Assembly (NCBI GenBank): GCA_019321725.1
Contig: CM033110.1
Location: 21,011,278 to 21,075,277, forward strand
Reading direction: 5' to 3'
Length of the DNA stretch: 64,000 nucleotides
From: Paulownia fortunei
Taxonomy: Eukaryota > Streptophyta > Magnoliopsida > Lamiales > Paulowniaceae
A program made the position numbers and the translations under genes. Position 1 is the stretch's first letter, and every line of letters begins with the position of its first letter. Positions 23,801 through 36,962 of this stretch are shown in pieces. Below the pieces are notes generated by a model, which did no database searches, was not told the origin of the DNA, and was given only the letters and a program-made list of their open reading frames with translations.

Positions 23801-26646
23801 GTTTACATTGTTGATGTTGCATTTAAATTAAAGCCTAGTGCTGAAATTCGTCTCTTGCTGCCAGATTGAAATTTAATTGTTATAATAATGCATAGTTCGT
23901 TTCACTAGGGAGATAGCTGTTATTTTAGTATTGTACATTTCAGTGAACATAAACAACTAAAGAATTGGTGGTGAAAATTGAATATGGTTCATGCATTGCC
24001 ATGTTCTGTAACCGCATAAGACCACAAAGTGTAACATTGAGAATGCTTAAAACCAGATGAGTATAGGTGCTTAAGTAGCCTCAGGTTACTTGACTACCTC
24101 CAAATATTATTATCGATGTATGACAATTGTAGTATTTTGCTTTAGCATGTGAAGATAGTTCTTGATTGTTAAATTCATTCTTTCTGTTAATTGTTATAGC
24201 AAATTAACCACTGATGTATGGCTATTGAATACTTTCCTGCAAGTTTCTTGTGAACCACTGATGTACAGCGGTTTAATAGATTCCTTCAAGTTTCTAGGTG
24301 GAGTTTTACTGCATTTACTTACTCGATCGACTGTGACACGCAGGGTTATCATGGTGATACATCTGCAACATATTTTGTTGGAGATGTTGATGAGGAGGCC
24401 AGAAATTTAGTAAAGGTATGGTTTCCTGGCAGGTGCACTTTTAACTTTATCTTGTCTGGTTCCAAGGATATGTTGAATTTATTTTCTCTAGTAGTATCAC
24501 AAAACAAATGCAGTTTTCTATTCATGGAACCAGTTAATTGTTCTTTTTTTTTTTTTTTATGTTAAAGTTGTGGTGTGGGCTATTGATGATTCAAAAGTGT
24601 CATTCAACCAGTACTTATCATTTAAAGAGTGAATATATTTTCTCTTTCTCAAGATTAATTGGTTTTTCTTTAGGTAACCAAAGAATGTCTCGATAAGGCA
24701 ATATCAATATGTGCACCAGGAGTGGAATTTAACAAAATTGGCATGACAATACAGTAAGGCACCCGCTAAATCTCTTTCACCTTCTTGCTTCTTATGTTTT
24801 TACCTTTGTGTAAGCACTTCAATTGCTGTCTTTCACCATGCTGTAGTACAATATTATTTACTTTTATATTGTTCACTTATATTGTATTATCTACGCTCTA
24901 CAATTCACACATGCACATGCACTTATTCATACACACCCACATACTCATGGATACAGTTAATGTTTCTTTACATACTTACAAGCTACCTGAAAGCAGTTGT
25001 TTAACCATCTTTGCCATTCTGGAACATGGAATGGCAGAAATATTATATTTATCGTTTTAAATTTATTATGTTCACAGAATAGGAGAATTTCTGTTAAGAC
25101 TTTATGCTTCTCATTAATTTCTCCTTAAAGTGACCATGCAGATAAACACCATTACGGAGTTGTCCAGCAATTCGTTGGCCATGGAGTTGGACGGTTTTTC
25201 CACAGTGATCCAGTGGTTCTTCATTACAGTAATTCTGCTTGCTTTTATTCAAATTATCTGTAGTTCAGTAATCTGTGCTACTGGATTAGTCACCCAATCA
25301 TTTCTTCAATTTCCTCTGATAAATATTCCTATTCCTATCGGTAGGAGTATAGATTGCAAAGGGACTTAAAAAATTCACTTATATAGGCAGGTGGGACTTG
25401 TGCATTCACATCATTCTCGTTGGAGCTAGATTCTGGAAAAATATCCGAGTTTTTTCAACAGCAATAACACAACCACTGGGATTTGAATTGTTTGCTTTTA
25501 TGTTGTATTTTGTCCTATTTTCTTTATCCAGTTTGTATGATGCTTTACTTCATCTAGCCTAGTGTTTTCTTCCACCAATGATTGTTTACAAGTGACTTCT
25601 TAAATTTTCCTATATCGGTAAAATATGAATGGTAATTCAAGTGCTACAGTGGCTGGCTTACATAATTGGTGATGAGTTTCTAGTTGTAGTTTTGTGATAC
25701 TGCTGGAATGGATAGAATCCTGACTGACAGCGGCAACCACTCTAGAATTTTTATTTTTTTTTAATTTTGTAAAATTCAAACCCTTACAAGGGAATGGAAG
25801 GGAGGTCAAGGGTTTGAACCACCTATAATAGGTAAGGTTAAGTACCACCTCTCCTAATGAGTGGTGGTGGCAACCACTCTAGAATTGAGGGGAAAATGAG
25901 AAACTTTTAAATTTTTATAGTGGGGTCTGACTGCAGTATGATCTTTTAGTTTACTTTCCTAGCTCCATCCTCCCCATTCATGTGTTCAAAAGGTGTTATG
26001 CTCTTGCATGTCAGTATCTGATATTTTTATTTCTGAATGATTTTGGTTTTGCTAGGGAATAATGGTCGCGGGCGAATGGTGCTGAACCAAACTTTCACTA
26101 TCGGTAAGATCTATTCCCACAGTTTGTATCTCAAGTCAAGAAATATCCATTGTTGTGATAATGCAAATTTTACAAGTAATTTTTGCAATTAAAATCCACT
26201 GGATCATTACCATGTATTGATTTTTGTCCCTCATTTCCTGTCAAATGATAGTGGAGTCCGAGTCATTCAAGTTTTTCTCTCGCATTGCTGGTTTCTATCC
26301 GCTCGTGGTCCCATATGACTGAGCACTGCACTTCTTAATTTTGTTAAAGAGATGCACATGGATTTTTTCAGCAGTGCTTGTAACACCTAGTATTTTTTGA
26401 AGGATCAAGAATCTGATCATAATCTCATGTCTTCAGCTTTATGTGCAGCTGAAGTGATCACATGTTATTTACTTTTGCGTGTTGTATCATGCCTGTGCAG
26501 AACCAATGTTGACAATTGGCAGCATTAACCCAGTAATGTGGAATGATAATTGGACTGTTGTCACAGAGGATGGGAGCCTTTCTGCTCAATTCGAACATAC
26601 CATCTTAATAACCAAAGATGGCGCAGAGATACTGACCCAGTGGTAA
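20855..26646 (+). CDS. MAP1D: Methionine aminopeptidase 1D, organellar
   Basis: Removes the initiator methionine from proteins made in, or delivered to, chloroplasts and mitochondria. Exons: 20855-20969, 21988-22057, 22821-23049, 23377-23538, 23642-23683, 24344-24415, 24674-24753, 25131-25228, 26056-26103, 26501-26646; total 1062 nt, 353 aa. All junctions are GT-AG and keep frame. Residues 1 to about 75 are rich in Ser, Arg and Leu with few acids, as in a dual transit peptide. The pita-bread fold follows, with all five metal ligands of type I enzymes: Asp200 (NIDVT), Asp211 (HGDTS), His274 (GHGVG), Glu306 (TIEPM) and Glu337 (QFEHT). The CHGIPDS and [14 protein letters not shown] motifs are intact. 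It lacks the N-terminal zinc-finger domain of cytosolic MAP1A. The length matches the usual 350 or so. A GA-rich tract precedes the start, and a MULE ends about 150 bp upstream. Confidence 0.95.
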
Positions 26647-28550
26647 TCGTGGTTGCTACAAATCACTGTCAAATTACAGGATATTTCCTGTAGATGAATA
26701 ATTGTTATTGTAACATTATTTCTTTCCGCGGGGGGGGGGGGGGGGGGGGGGGGGGCGGGGGCTACCTGATTTGTTATGATTTAAGAAACGTGAATTACAT
26801 TTTTTGAAATCAATCAGTCTGTCTAAAATCGTGAGTTAATAAAGTGGAAATCATTAGCCATCTATGCTACTATGGTTTCATGAGATTTGTCTGTTTTGTA
26901 ATTTTCCCTTCAATGGAAAGAGGTAAGTTAATCAATAGACGAGAATTTGTAGGACGAAAATGAGATTACCATAATTCATGACCCAAACTGATTTTCACCT
27001 TATTATCGATTGGTAACCAATCAATACGAATAAATGTCTACTTACAATCGTCGTTTGGCTAACAACTAATAGACAAACAAATTTAAATAAGTGTGAATTT
27101 CATTTGAGTTGATGTATTTTGAGTAAAGGATTTTAAATTTATAATATTAATTTTATTGTGCTTGTAGGATAATTTTATGTTAAAATGAATTTAAAATTTT
27201 TTATTTCTTAATTTTTAAGTCGTTGTATTGGATTTGAAATCTACTTTATATAAAGTTATTTAAAATTTTTCTCATAAAATTTCTTATCAATTTCAAATCA
27301 AATCATCCAAATATAGGAAATATAGTAATAGAAAAATTGGTTTACCTTATAGACTTTAAAATGTTTGAAAAAACTTATAAAATGACCAAGAGTGTTTGGA
27401 AAAAAAAATTGGGAAGGAATTTAGTTCCCAAAATAAGAAGTTGGGATTTAAAAGCTTCTTTAAAAAATTAAGATGATCCTAGTTTGTTTTTGAGATTTTA
27501 ATAACTATTTTAATTCTGATAATGTACGATAAGAAATTGTCATTAATAATATATTATAAGTTTTATAATTTTATTTTAAAATAAATCCAATATCTTATAA
27601 ATTTATTTTATCTAAACCTTAACCTTCTTATCACATAGATGACATTTTCAAAAAATAAAAAAAAATTGATGGTCAATTAAAAAATATATAAGATCATTTA
27701 TCGTTTCTTTAGATTATAAAAATGAAGGAATATGACACTAAAAAAAAACAAGTTACTTTATCTAAACAAATTAAAGAATCGTCTAAAAGAAAACATATCA
27801 ATTTAGATTTTCATTAATTAATTTTAATATTGATCCACAAATAAAGTATATATAAAATTAGAATAATACTTTAATTAGTTTAAACTCTAATGCCTTAATT
27901 TGTTGCTATCAAATACTAATAAGCTAGATTTACTAGATACTTAAATATGTAAAAAAAATAAGATAGTAAACGGGATCTATTGAAATAGTATTAGGAAAAA
28001 GTAATACAAGGAGTATTTTATATAATTTATAGGAAAATTGTTTAATATTCCTACTAGGACACATGCCAAAATTCTACTTATCTACATTTGTAGTGTTTTT
28101 TTATTTTATTTTTTCTAGTTGAATTTTTATTTTTACCGCTCATTCTCGTAAAAAAATTAGTAAAAAATTGGTCAACATCCATCAATTGAGCCCTATTTCC
28201 AAAAAAATTATATATCAATATGACAATTAAAAAAAAAAATCATATGTCAAAATGGATTTTACTGCCAAAAAAAGTAGAATGTTGGACACATGGTCCAACC
28301 CACAGTGAGTGCGATGGGTCGAACCACCGGCAGCAGACGTGGCACCACGTACAACCTTCCATTGCACATTCATCAACCATCGATCGCCGCCTTCTTCTGG
28401 CATTATTCACCCACCCCTGCCCAAAAAGTAAAGTCGAAAAAAGGAAACTACCGAGTAAAATCGCGCTTCTTTAATAAAAGAAAAGAAAAAACCATACTCC
28501 ACAGAGATGAAAAATAGCGAAAAATCTAAAGGCACGAGATTCTAGATGCA
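26647..28550. other. MAP1D 3' flank and CTLH-gene promoter region
   Basis: The MAP1D 3' UTR probably ends soon after AATAAA near 26838. A 26-G run sits inside it at 26730-26755. From about 27040 to 27640 the DNA is AT-rich with CGTTTGGCTAA and GTGTTTGGAAA starts and TTATAAATTTATTTTATCTAAACC at the far side, which looks like remains of one or two MITEs without clear ends. From 28280 the base composition becomes more balanced; this is the likely promoter and 5' UTR of the next gene. No gene is seen. Confidence 0.5.
26730..26755. repeat. Poly-G tract (G26) in the MAP1D 3' UTR
   Basis: Twenty-six consecutive G, then one C and five more G, starting about 84 nt after the MAP1D stop codon and ahead of the probable polyadenylation signal. 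If real and transcribed it could form G-quadruplex RNA. It could also be an assembly or sequencing artefact. Confidence 0.85.
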
Positions 28551-31500
28551 ATGGATTTGATGCCAGTGAATTGGGAAGCACTGGACGCCCTCGTCATCGA
28601 CTTCGCCAAGTCCGAGCGATTAATCGATGACTCCTCGCCTCCGTCTTCTCCTCCGCCGTCCTCTTCCTCCTACAGGTGGCGCCTTCTGATTTGCCAGATC
28701 AGGCGCTCCCTGGAGTCCGGCGATATTGACTCCGCTATCGACCTCCTCCGGGCCTACGCCCCCGCCGTACTCGACGATCACCGCCTCCTCTTTCGTCTAC
28801 AGAAGCAGGCATGCAATTTCACGAACTTCTTTCAATAATATGTGGCGTATTTGTTTTTGCGTTTTTGCGTTTTGTTAATTTCTTTTTTTCAAACGGTTGT
28901 TACACAGAAATTCATCGAGTTATTAAGGAAAGGAACTAACGAGGATCGTGATTCTGCCATCAAGTGTGTGCGCACATCTCTTGCGCCGTGTGCACTAGAT
29001 GCCTACCCGGTACGGTTTAATTATTTTCTTTTTTCTTTTTTGGTGTTCCCGACTGAGTGTCCAACTGATCATTTAGCTATTGCGTACGCAGTTGTGAGAT
29101 TAATTATTAGACACTCTAGGGGAGTGAAAGAATACACACACACATATGTGTGTGTGCGTGAATAATTTTAAATTCGGTACTTTGAATTTTTCATTTTGCT
29201 TTGCGGTGTTTTCATGGCTGAAAATTCCTGTTTCTCATAATTAAGAAGTTAGTTAACCTTGACCATCCATTTTGCTTGCATTTGCCACTAACTAATACAT
29301 GTTTGTTTCTCATTTAAGGAAGCATACGAGGAATTTAAGCATGTTCTTCTTGCTTTCATTTATGACAAAGGCGATCAGACATCTCCAGTGATAAATGAGG
29401 TAATTTTTATATCTTATAATGCATTCCTCTTTTCTTTTGTTGATGTCTAGAGTGTTGTTGGATCACAAATTTTGTTTAAGGAGGTTTGAACAAATAATTC
29501 TTTGAGTGCTCTGCGTGATGATATTTGTCATTTTTAGGCATAATGGGGCCTGAGTTTGTCAATTTCTTGACACTTAAGATGCTGTGCACGATAAATATAC
29601 TTGTGCCTTTTTGGCTGCATTGTTTCATTTATACGCTTTTGAAGATTTTATATTCGAACAGATGTAACTGGAAGAACATTGTCATCTATGGGGAACCAAT
29701 GATCCAAATGGTACATGGCGGAGAAGGAAAAGTAACAAATAAAAGTCTATTTCCGAAAATGAGTTCTTCATGGAAGATCTATCGCCAATAAATTTTCTGG
29801 TTGCCTGACTACTGCATAAAAAGGAAAAAAACATTTCACTTTCTTCTTTTTGGTTGGAGAAACATTAAATGTTCTTTTATATTGGTCTCATTTGTAAAAA
29901 TGCAATTTAGGGAAAGACTTTATCACATCCATTGATTGCCAGATGTGTAAAATTTTATATTAGCATCCTTCATGATATAGACTGACATAAATATCTTTCT
30001 GATTTCGTAAACGGCAAAATTGTTGGTTGTAGTGGCTCAACATTGACATGATAATCATTACCAAAGGGAGGGAATCTACAGAAAACTCCTGCTCTTCCAT
30101 TTTACCTGGATTCTGCCTCCTCCACAAAGAAGCCTGTGGTAAAGCCGTAAAGGAGCGGAATTGAGTGCATTATGATTTTTTTTCTCTGATATCTGTGGGG
30201 CCCTCACTAATAAGGGATATTGGCAGTTTTAATCATATGGGATTATAAAGTAAAAATTTGGTTACCTTTTTGGCAAACTTGCAAGATTGAGTTATGAGAG
30301 TATGACACCCCATCCAGCTCCGCTCATGCTTCTTAAAAGCTATACAAATTGTGTTTCGTACGAGTGATAGTGGTGTATGAGACTCTGAGGTGGAGCTGAT
30401 GGTGAGCGCTACTACAAATGCCATAAAAAGGAAAAAAAAGTAGAGGCATGAATCACATGCTCTCTGAAAATGAAAGTGCTACTTAGCAACTTAGCTTTCT
30501 TGACTCGTATACCATCTGCCCTGATCCTGTGACTTTTATTAGAACACTTTCTTATGCAGTTGTGGGGTGTTGAAAAAGGATATGCTTGTAATTTTGAATA
30601 ATCAGTTATCAATTGGGAGCCTGAAACGTTTTGCTGTTGACCTAAATTAATATTGGGTAAAATTTTGAAAGCAAAATCCTCATCAGGTGTTGGATTGAAT
30701 TTATCGAGTATGCGTTGAATATTTCAAATTTACACTGTTATGATTTATAGTTAGGATGCTTGTATGCTAAATACCTGCAACATTCGTTACAAAAACATTT
30801 TTATATGGCCCTAAATTTGAATTGGAAGGTAAGAAAGCCTAGAAAATCGTTAGGGTTTGGATTTGGACGTATAAGGATGTGCTATATTATTATCTCATAA
30901 TCATGCATGATTAACAATCATGTGTGGTCATATCATACTGAAGAGGTTTTGTGTTTTTTAGCAATTTATTTTCTATGGAAAATTCCCATGTACTTGATTT
31001 TTTCTTTCTTAAAGAAGGAATCAGTTACAAGCATTTTTTAATGTTGTGATGTCATACAGTTGGAACACTGTGAAGGAAATGGTACTTGTTTTTAAGAGTG
31101 AACCTAACTAGACTCAGTCATACAAACAGTTATTTGTTATATCATATTTATTTTAGTGAGCAAATATAGAATATGCATGCTTTCTTGGTAAATGTTAATG
31201 CACTTTCCGTCTTTGTTTCAGTGGTCTGAAAGGAGAAGGTTTGAGATAGCGGGGCTGCTATCTTCTGTTTTACGGGCCCATTTACATGCATATGATCCTA
31301 TCTTTTCAATGACGTTGAGATATTTAATAAGGTATCTCACTTATTTTTCATAATAATGTAGTGGCATTGACTAGGCTCTTTATGTTTTAAATTGATTCAA
31401 ATTAAAAAACTTGGGCACGAGTGCATACTTTCAAGAAGTAGTGCACAAATTTGTGCTCATACACATCTTATTTTCAGCTTATTTATACTGTCTTGGATTT

Positions 31501-34500
31501 TTGCATGCAATATGCAGCATACACAAGGGATTTTGCCTTCATCAAGGATTTTCATCGCCCATAACTGATCTTACTGAGAGGTTGCTCCTTGAGGAGCGCG
31601 ACCCCCCTGCAACACCACAAGAAACTTTGTTTGAAGCACCTCCATTTGATGAGGTGAGATATTTGAAAAGTCGGTTTAAATTTTTTTGGTTTTAATCAAA
31701 TTACAAATCTTTGGCCTCTCCAGGCAGCCAGCTTCATAGAAACTCATTTCTAAATTTTTTAGAAATTATTAATGAGTTTTTATTGTGCTACTTATATGTT
31801 TGGCTTATACACCAGGTGGACATACAAGCCCTTGCTCATGCAGTGGAGCTTACTAGACAGGGTGCAGTAGATAGCTTGAGGTTTGCCAAGGGTGATTTAC
31901 ACCAGGCATTTCAGGTTAATATATTGCAACTTAGTTTTTTAGCTATTATTAACTTACACAAATTGGTTATTCCATTCTTTTTGAAAACTACTTACTAACC
32001 ACAGAGCTATTTTTAAGTTAAATCAAAAAAGTCTTCTAGTGAGCATGTAGTGCATAATAACACATGTGCTCTGTGTGCGAATTTTTCTTTTACATGAAAT
32101 GGATGGTGGTGTGAGAATTGACATACTATGAAATGACGACTCTTGATCAGGATTCTTGGCAATGTAAATTTTACTAGTAAAATAGGGTTTAAATCCTCGT
32201 GTACATCATTGTTAATGTTGAAATAAGTGAAATAATTGAAAGGCCCCATTAGCTTGAATTCTTTCTATAACTTGTTTGCGATCTTCAATTAGTTTTTTTC
32301 TACTGAACTGAAGTGGATTGTCCATAATGAAGAAGTGATCATCCTGTTGTTATTTCCCGTTATGTCCACGTCTTCATGGATTTAACTGTAGAGGATTACT
32401 AGATGGAATTGAATCTCCATTTATTAACATTTGCTTGCAGTTGGGGTCTGAGATTGTCGGGTTCAAGATTTGTTGACTTTTCAGTTTGCTTTACATAGTG
32501 ATGGCAGAATTCGCCCAGACAAATTAATCCGCTCAAAGCCACCTGCTATACTTGGTTTTGATGCATTGAGTACTGTCCACAGGTGTAAATATATTTTGAT
32601 TACATCTTGCTAGAATTAATTGGTCTAAATGGGTACATAATTACCCATTCTTTATCCATTGAACTCTTGGTTAGGTTGCAGACCTGTTGAACCCTGAAAA
32701 CACACCAGATATCGAATCTTAGCAAAAGGTGAATTGCTATGGTTGGTTTACTAATTACATAATTTTAATTCAGAAAACATTAATGTTAAGTGTAATTGAT
32801 GCCCAAATACAAAATTTCATCACTCAAGATACTTCCCAAAGAAAAGAAGAAACACAGGCCAACGTTTCTGATATCGGAAATCTTCTTCTGCCGTTTGTTT
32901 GTTTTATTCATTTTTGCTTAATAAGCATCATACTATAAATATATAGTCCAACTAATATGGCATTATATGAGTAGTGGTGTGGTTGCTGGCAACACGTCAG
33001 TGGAAGACAGGGTTGATATGAAGAGGAAAGAAATATTAAGTTAGGGAGAGAGAATTAGTGGACATTGCTGATCGTCACAAAAAGGAGTGAGATTCATGAA
33101 AAGAATAAACAGAAGAGACAACAAAGAGGAAGGAAAATGAAAGATGAATGAAGAAGTTCTAAGAAAATGAGGAAAAATGGTTTTCTATAGGAATGCATCT
33201 TTTCACTTTTCTCGGGGATTGTGTCAAAGTTGGAGACTGCAACTGCAAAACACATCTAGACGTGTTTTGCAAATCCCATTTGACTTTTTTCTGGAAAAAA
33301 AGAAAAAAAAAATTCAAAAGGGCCAACCAAACAAGTTTTGGTGAAGAGGGATCATAGAGGCCCACTTCAAGGTAAATCTTTTTGTCAAATGATTTTGCTA
33401 TATCTTCTTAACTATACTCTAACAGAGTATGAGAGATCTGTTTCTGGGTTGGAGTGTGGTGTAAGAGAAGGGCCCATTGGGATATTTTACATATTTCTAA
33501 GTTACAACGAGCAATTACTTAAGATCAATGAGCACTATGATAAAAATGACAGTGCTATTCAGTTAGGCTTGGCATTCCAGCTCTGTAACTTGACTAATCT
33601 TAGTTTTTGCTTTGCATAGTGTTGAAACTGATTAATTTCATATTTGTGTATGGGAGCTTTTTAAATATTTTGGGGCTTACAAATCTTCTTTTCTCTTGGT
33701 TGTCACAGAATGAATTATGCCGGATGAGATTAGATATTTCTGTGCTTGATGAACTTGTTCATGAGTATTGCATTTATAGGGGTATCGTGGACTCTGGTCC
33801 AATAAATTCTGGTGAAGGTCTGCTCTTTTCAGTTGCCGTGAAAGTTTGGAATTATTAGATTTTTCTGCTTCTAATTTGTTTAAATTTCATTCATGAACAT
33901 ATCAATGACAGGATTGCATGTTACATCTGGAATGGCAATTGTTGATCAATCGGACCCCGGCAGTAGTTTATCTGAAAACTGTTCCATTGGTTCTGACAGT
34001 GATATGTCAGTAGGCAGTGCTCACATGGAAGGTTCTCAAAGAAAAGTAGATCTGGTGAGCACACAAAATGCTGATATGGAGGTGCGATACCCCTGTGAGA
34101 CAACCAGTCTTAACGAAGATTGTAGCACCAGTAGAACACGTCAACCTGAAGACAACAAAGTTGTGCAAAGAAACAGTAGTCGTGGAACTGGGGAGAGGGG
34201 CAAGCGCAAACGATGGAGGGGAAGAAATGAGAATCTAGAAATTGTTTCTGAAGCTCTTACCGGAAGCTGCAAACATGAGCTTAGTGCTACTAACTTACTT
34301 GGTTGCACAAACATAGTAAGAGAATTACAGGATTTAGGTGCTGATTTCAATAATTTTCTATATTGAACTTTTCATCAATGCTGGTATTCTGCAGGATTTT
34401 AAAAAGTCATCCATGATGTACAACGTAAACAATAGGGTGGACAAGTATGAGATTATCTTGGGAATGAAGGAATTAGCAAGCAAGGGAATGGCCGCAGAGG

Positions 34501-36962
34501 TTGTTGATGAAATAAATGCTCTGGATCCAGATTTTTTCACTCAAAATCCAACACTGCTCTTCCAACTGAAGCAGGTTGATGTCTCTGTTTGCAATTATTC
34601 AGTTTAAAGATTACAAGAGTTCTGTCCTTGTCAATAACAGAAGGAAAAAATCAGTCTCATTGTTATACTGGCTGCAGGTTGAATTTTTTAAGCTTGTCCG
34701 TGCTGGTGATCATTCATGTGCACTGAAGGTTGCCTCATCTCATTTGGGTCCTTTGGCAGCTAAAGATCCAGCTTTGCTTAAGCCCTTGAAAGAGACATTG
34801 TTGGCTTTGCTCAGATCAACTGAAGAACCAATTGGCAAACACTTGGCCTTAGATGCCCTTGCAACTTCACTCCAGGTCTTGAATGCTCCATAACTCATTC
34901 AATTACTTTTTGATACAATACTTCAGTTTATTCTATTTTTCGTTTTACCTCCATACTATTCTACAGTTTCCATGACATCTGACGAACTGATAATAGCTTG
35001 TCCTATTACATTCTCTATGGCTATGCAATTACCTGCAAATAGGATTGAATTCATTATCATAGAGTGGAAGCAGTGCGTTATTCTGTAGAATAATTGTACT
35101 ATGAAGAGTATAGACGTCATGGCAGGTGTTTGACTAAGGGTTTGAGAATGGTTTGGATGGGTTTTTTTGGTAGAGTTGTTTATTTCTTGTTCTCTGAGAA
35201 ATTCAAGCTTCTTAATCAAACAAAGGTGAAGGCTTCTGTTTTTCTTTCAGTAACTCGTGAAGTTGTTTTTATACGATAGTGAATGACTTTTTCTGTATAA
35301 TTCTTTAGGTTTCTTTCTCGTGCACATCATGTAGTTGATTTTTCCCCTTCATTACCCTTACTATGACACAGATTCCTTGCCATTACCATGCTGGTCGATT
35401 AGCTGACTAACTGCATAGGTCGTTGTTCGATTATGAGTTAGTGCTTTTCCTTTATCCTACTGCATCTAGGTTTAGAAGTTTGACTTCTTTTTCTTTTTTT
35501 CCCATGTCAACTAGTTTTCTTTTTAACCCTTTTGTGACTAATTACTTTAAACAGTCGTTTCTTTCTCGGAGTGAGCTTCACTTAAAAAATGAGCTTTAGG
35601 AGAGTGGGAAGATATAGCTGCTTCTAGCATGCAATTCCTGACCATTTCTTTGGATCTTGTAATTTTGAACTAATTGGAATTTTGAGTTCTTCCCATTTAA
35701 TTTTTTGCCTTTCATTTCTTTCTTCCCTCTGTGGGCCTGGAGCATACAGAGATTGTTAACAACTAACTTTTCGTGGGGTTAGTAAGATATAGAAACTGAG
35801 CCGGTATGCAACATATATCCTGTGTGATTATGGTATGGAAATAAGTTTTGGAAGCTTTTAACATATGTTGATTTTTTTTATTTTTTTTTATTGGAGATAT
35901 TAACACATGATTGTCTTGTGGGAAGGTTGCTGTTGGTAGGAGGTTAGGTATAGAAGAACCCCAGCTTATGAAGATTATAAGGGCCACCCTCCACACACAC
36001 AGTGAATGGTTCAAGCTTCAAATGTGTAAAGACCAGTTTGAAGGTCTTTTGCGGATCAATTCCCTAAAAGAACTTGGTAGTCCTTTGCTAGGAGATGCTG
36101 CTTCTAAGTCCACTATTGATACCTGCACTCAAGGATCTTCACCAGTTACGATATCCTCCAGCAATATGAGGATGCAGGAAGATGGTAGTAGTCCTAATCA
36201 AATCTCGTCCAGTGATGTTGGATGTGATGAAAATGCGATACTGAAAGTTATGGTATGTTCTTTTATTTTTTAACCTTTGCTTCATTATTCACTTGCATAT
36301 AATTCAGGATCTCATTAAGTCAGAAGATATGTATGGGTTTTAATAAAGAGTTTCCATAAAAAATTTCCTGTCTGATTTGACATTTTCTCTTACATCATTA
36401 TTTGTGGCACATGAATGTTTTCTTGAGTGGGAATTGAGTACTTAGCATCTAGGTGAGGAAAAAACATGCTGCTTGCTAATCTGTCTAATTGGGACCATTG
36501 AGAAAAATTAAACAACAGACTCTTTCTGGCTTGCTGTGTTCTCGGTGCTAGCAACCAGTTAGTCTATTAAAAGGGAACTCATAGTGCCTACCCCCACCAT
36601 CCCACCCACCAGCTTCAATCCACAGAACGGAAAAGAAAAGTAAAAACTTCACTTAACTATGGCCAACCATTCCTAGTTGGTGATGAAGAGAGTTGGGGAT
36701 GTGTAAAGATTGAAAATGAGAATAAAAATAATCTTGTTATGTAAGATGTGAACTTGAAAACAAGGGGCCGAACAGAAACTGAAGTTGTCATACCAAGATT
36801 ATGTTGTGTTGTATTATGCTCTCTTTGACAACAATGATACATTACTAGCATGGCTTGTTACTATTTCAGGAATTTCTTGCTCTGCCCAGAGCAGATGCAA
36901 TTCATCTTCTTGCCCAGTATAACGGAAATGCAGAAACTGTGATTCAGCAGATATTTGCTTAG
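28551..36962 (+). CDS. CTLH/CRA and LisH domain protein (RanBPM/GID-like)
   Basis: Probably a scaffold related to the CTLH (GID) ubiquitin-ligase and RanBPM families; the specific plant role is not evident. Exons: 28551-28808, 28908-29009, 29319-29399, 31222-31331, 31518-31653, 31816-31914, 33709-33817, 33912-34315, 34395-34574, 34678-34875, 35926-36252, 36870-36962; total 2097 nt, 698 aa. Residues about 40-250 hold a first CTLH/CRA-like unit (WRLLICQIRRSLESGDIDSA to VELTRQG). A LisH-like helix follows at 275-295 (LDISVLDELVHEYCIYRG). Next is a Ser-rich, basic, probably disordered linker (about 300-430), then a second CTLH/CRA unit (KYEIILGMKELASKGMAAEV onward). The C-terminus (LPRADAIHLLAQYNGNAETV) resembles a small helical UBA-like bundle. 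No SPRY domain is present. The exon 1 donor is GC. The exon 8 donor (GTAAGA at 34316) is the best choice but not certain. AATAAA lies at 37128. Confidence 0.88.
32441..32720 (+). pseudogene. Unrecognised gene fragment in intron 6 of the CTLH gene
   Basis: After a good acceptor (CTTGCAG at 32434-32440) the plus strand reads LGSEIV, shifts frame, then continues VQDLLTFQFALHSDGRIRPD, KLIRSKPPAILGFDA and LSTVHR up to a good donor (CACAG|GTGTAA at about 32582). About 90 bp later VADLLNPENTPDIES ends at a stop (about 32722). This looks like the last two exons of another protein, out of frame in places. It does not fit the CTLH reading frame, whose exons 6 and 7 join in phase 0. I do not recognise the protein. 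Confidence 0.4.

Noticed and set aside
28220..28517. Two overlapping frames just before the CTLH gene
   Set aside because: They sit in the promoter and 5' UTR, start in an A-run and show no family likeness.
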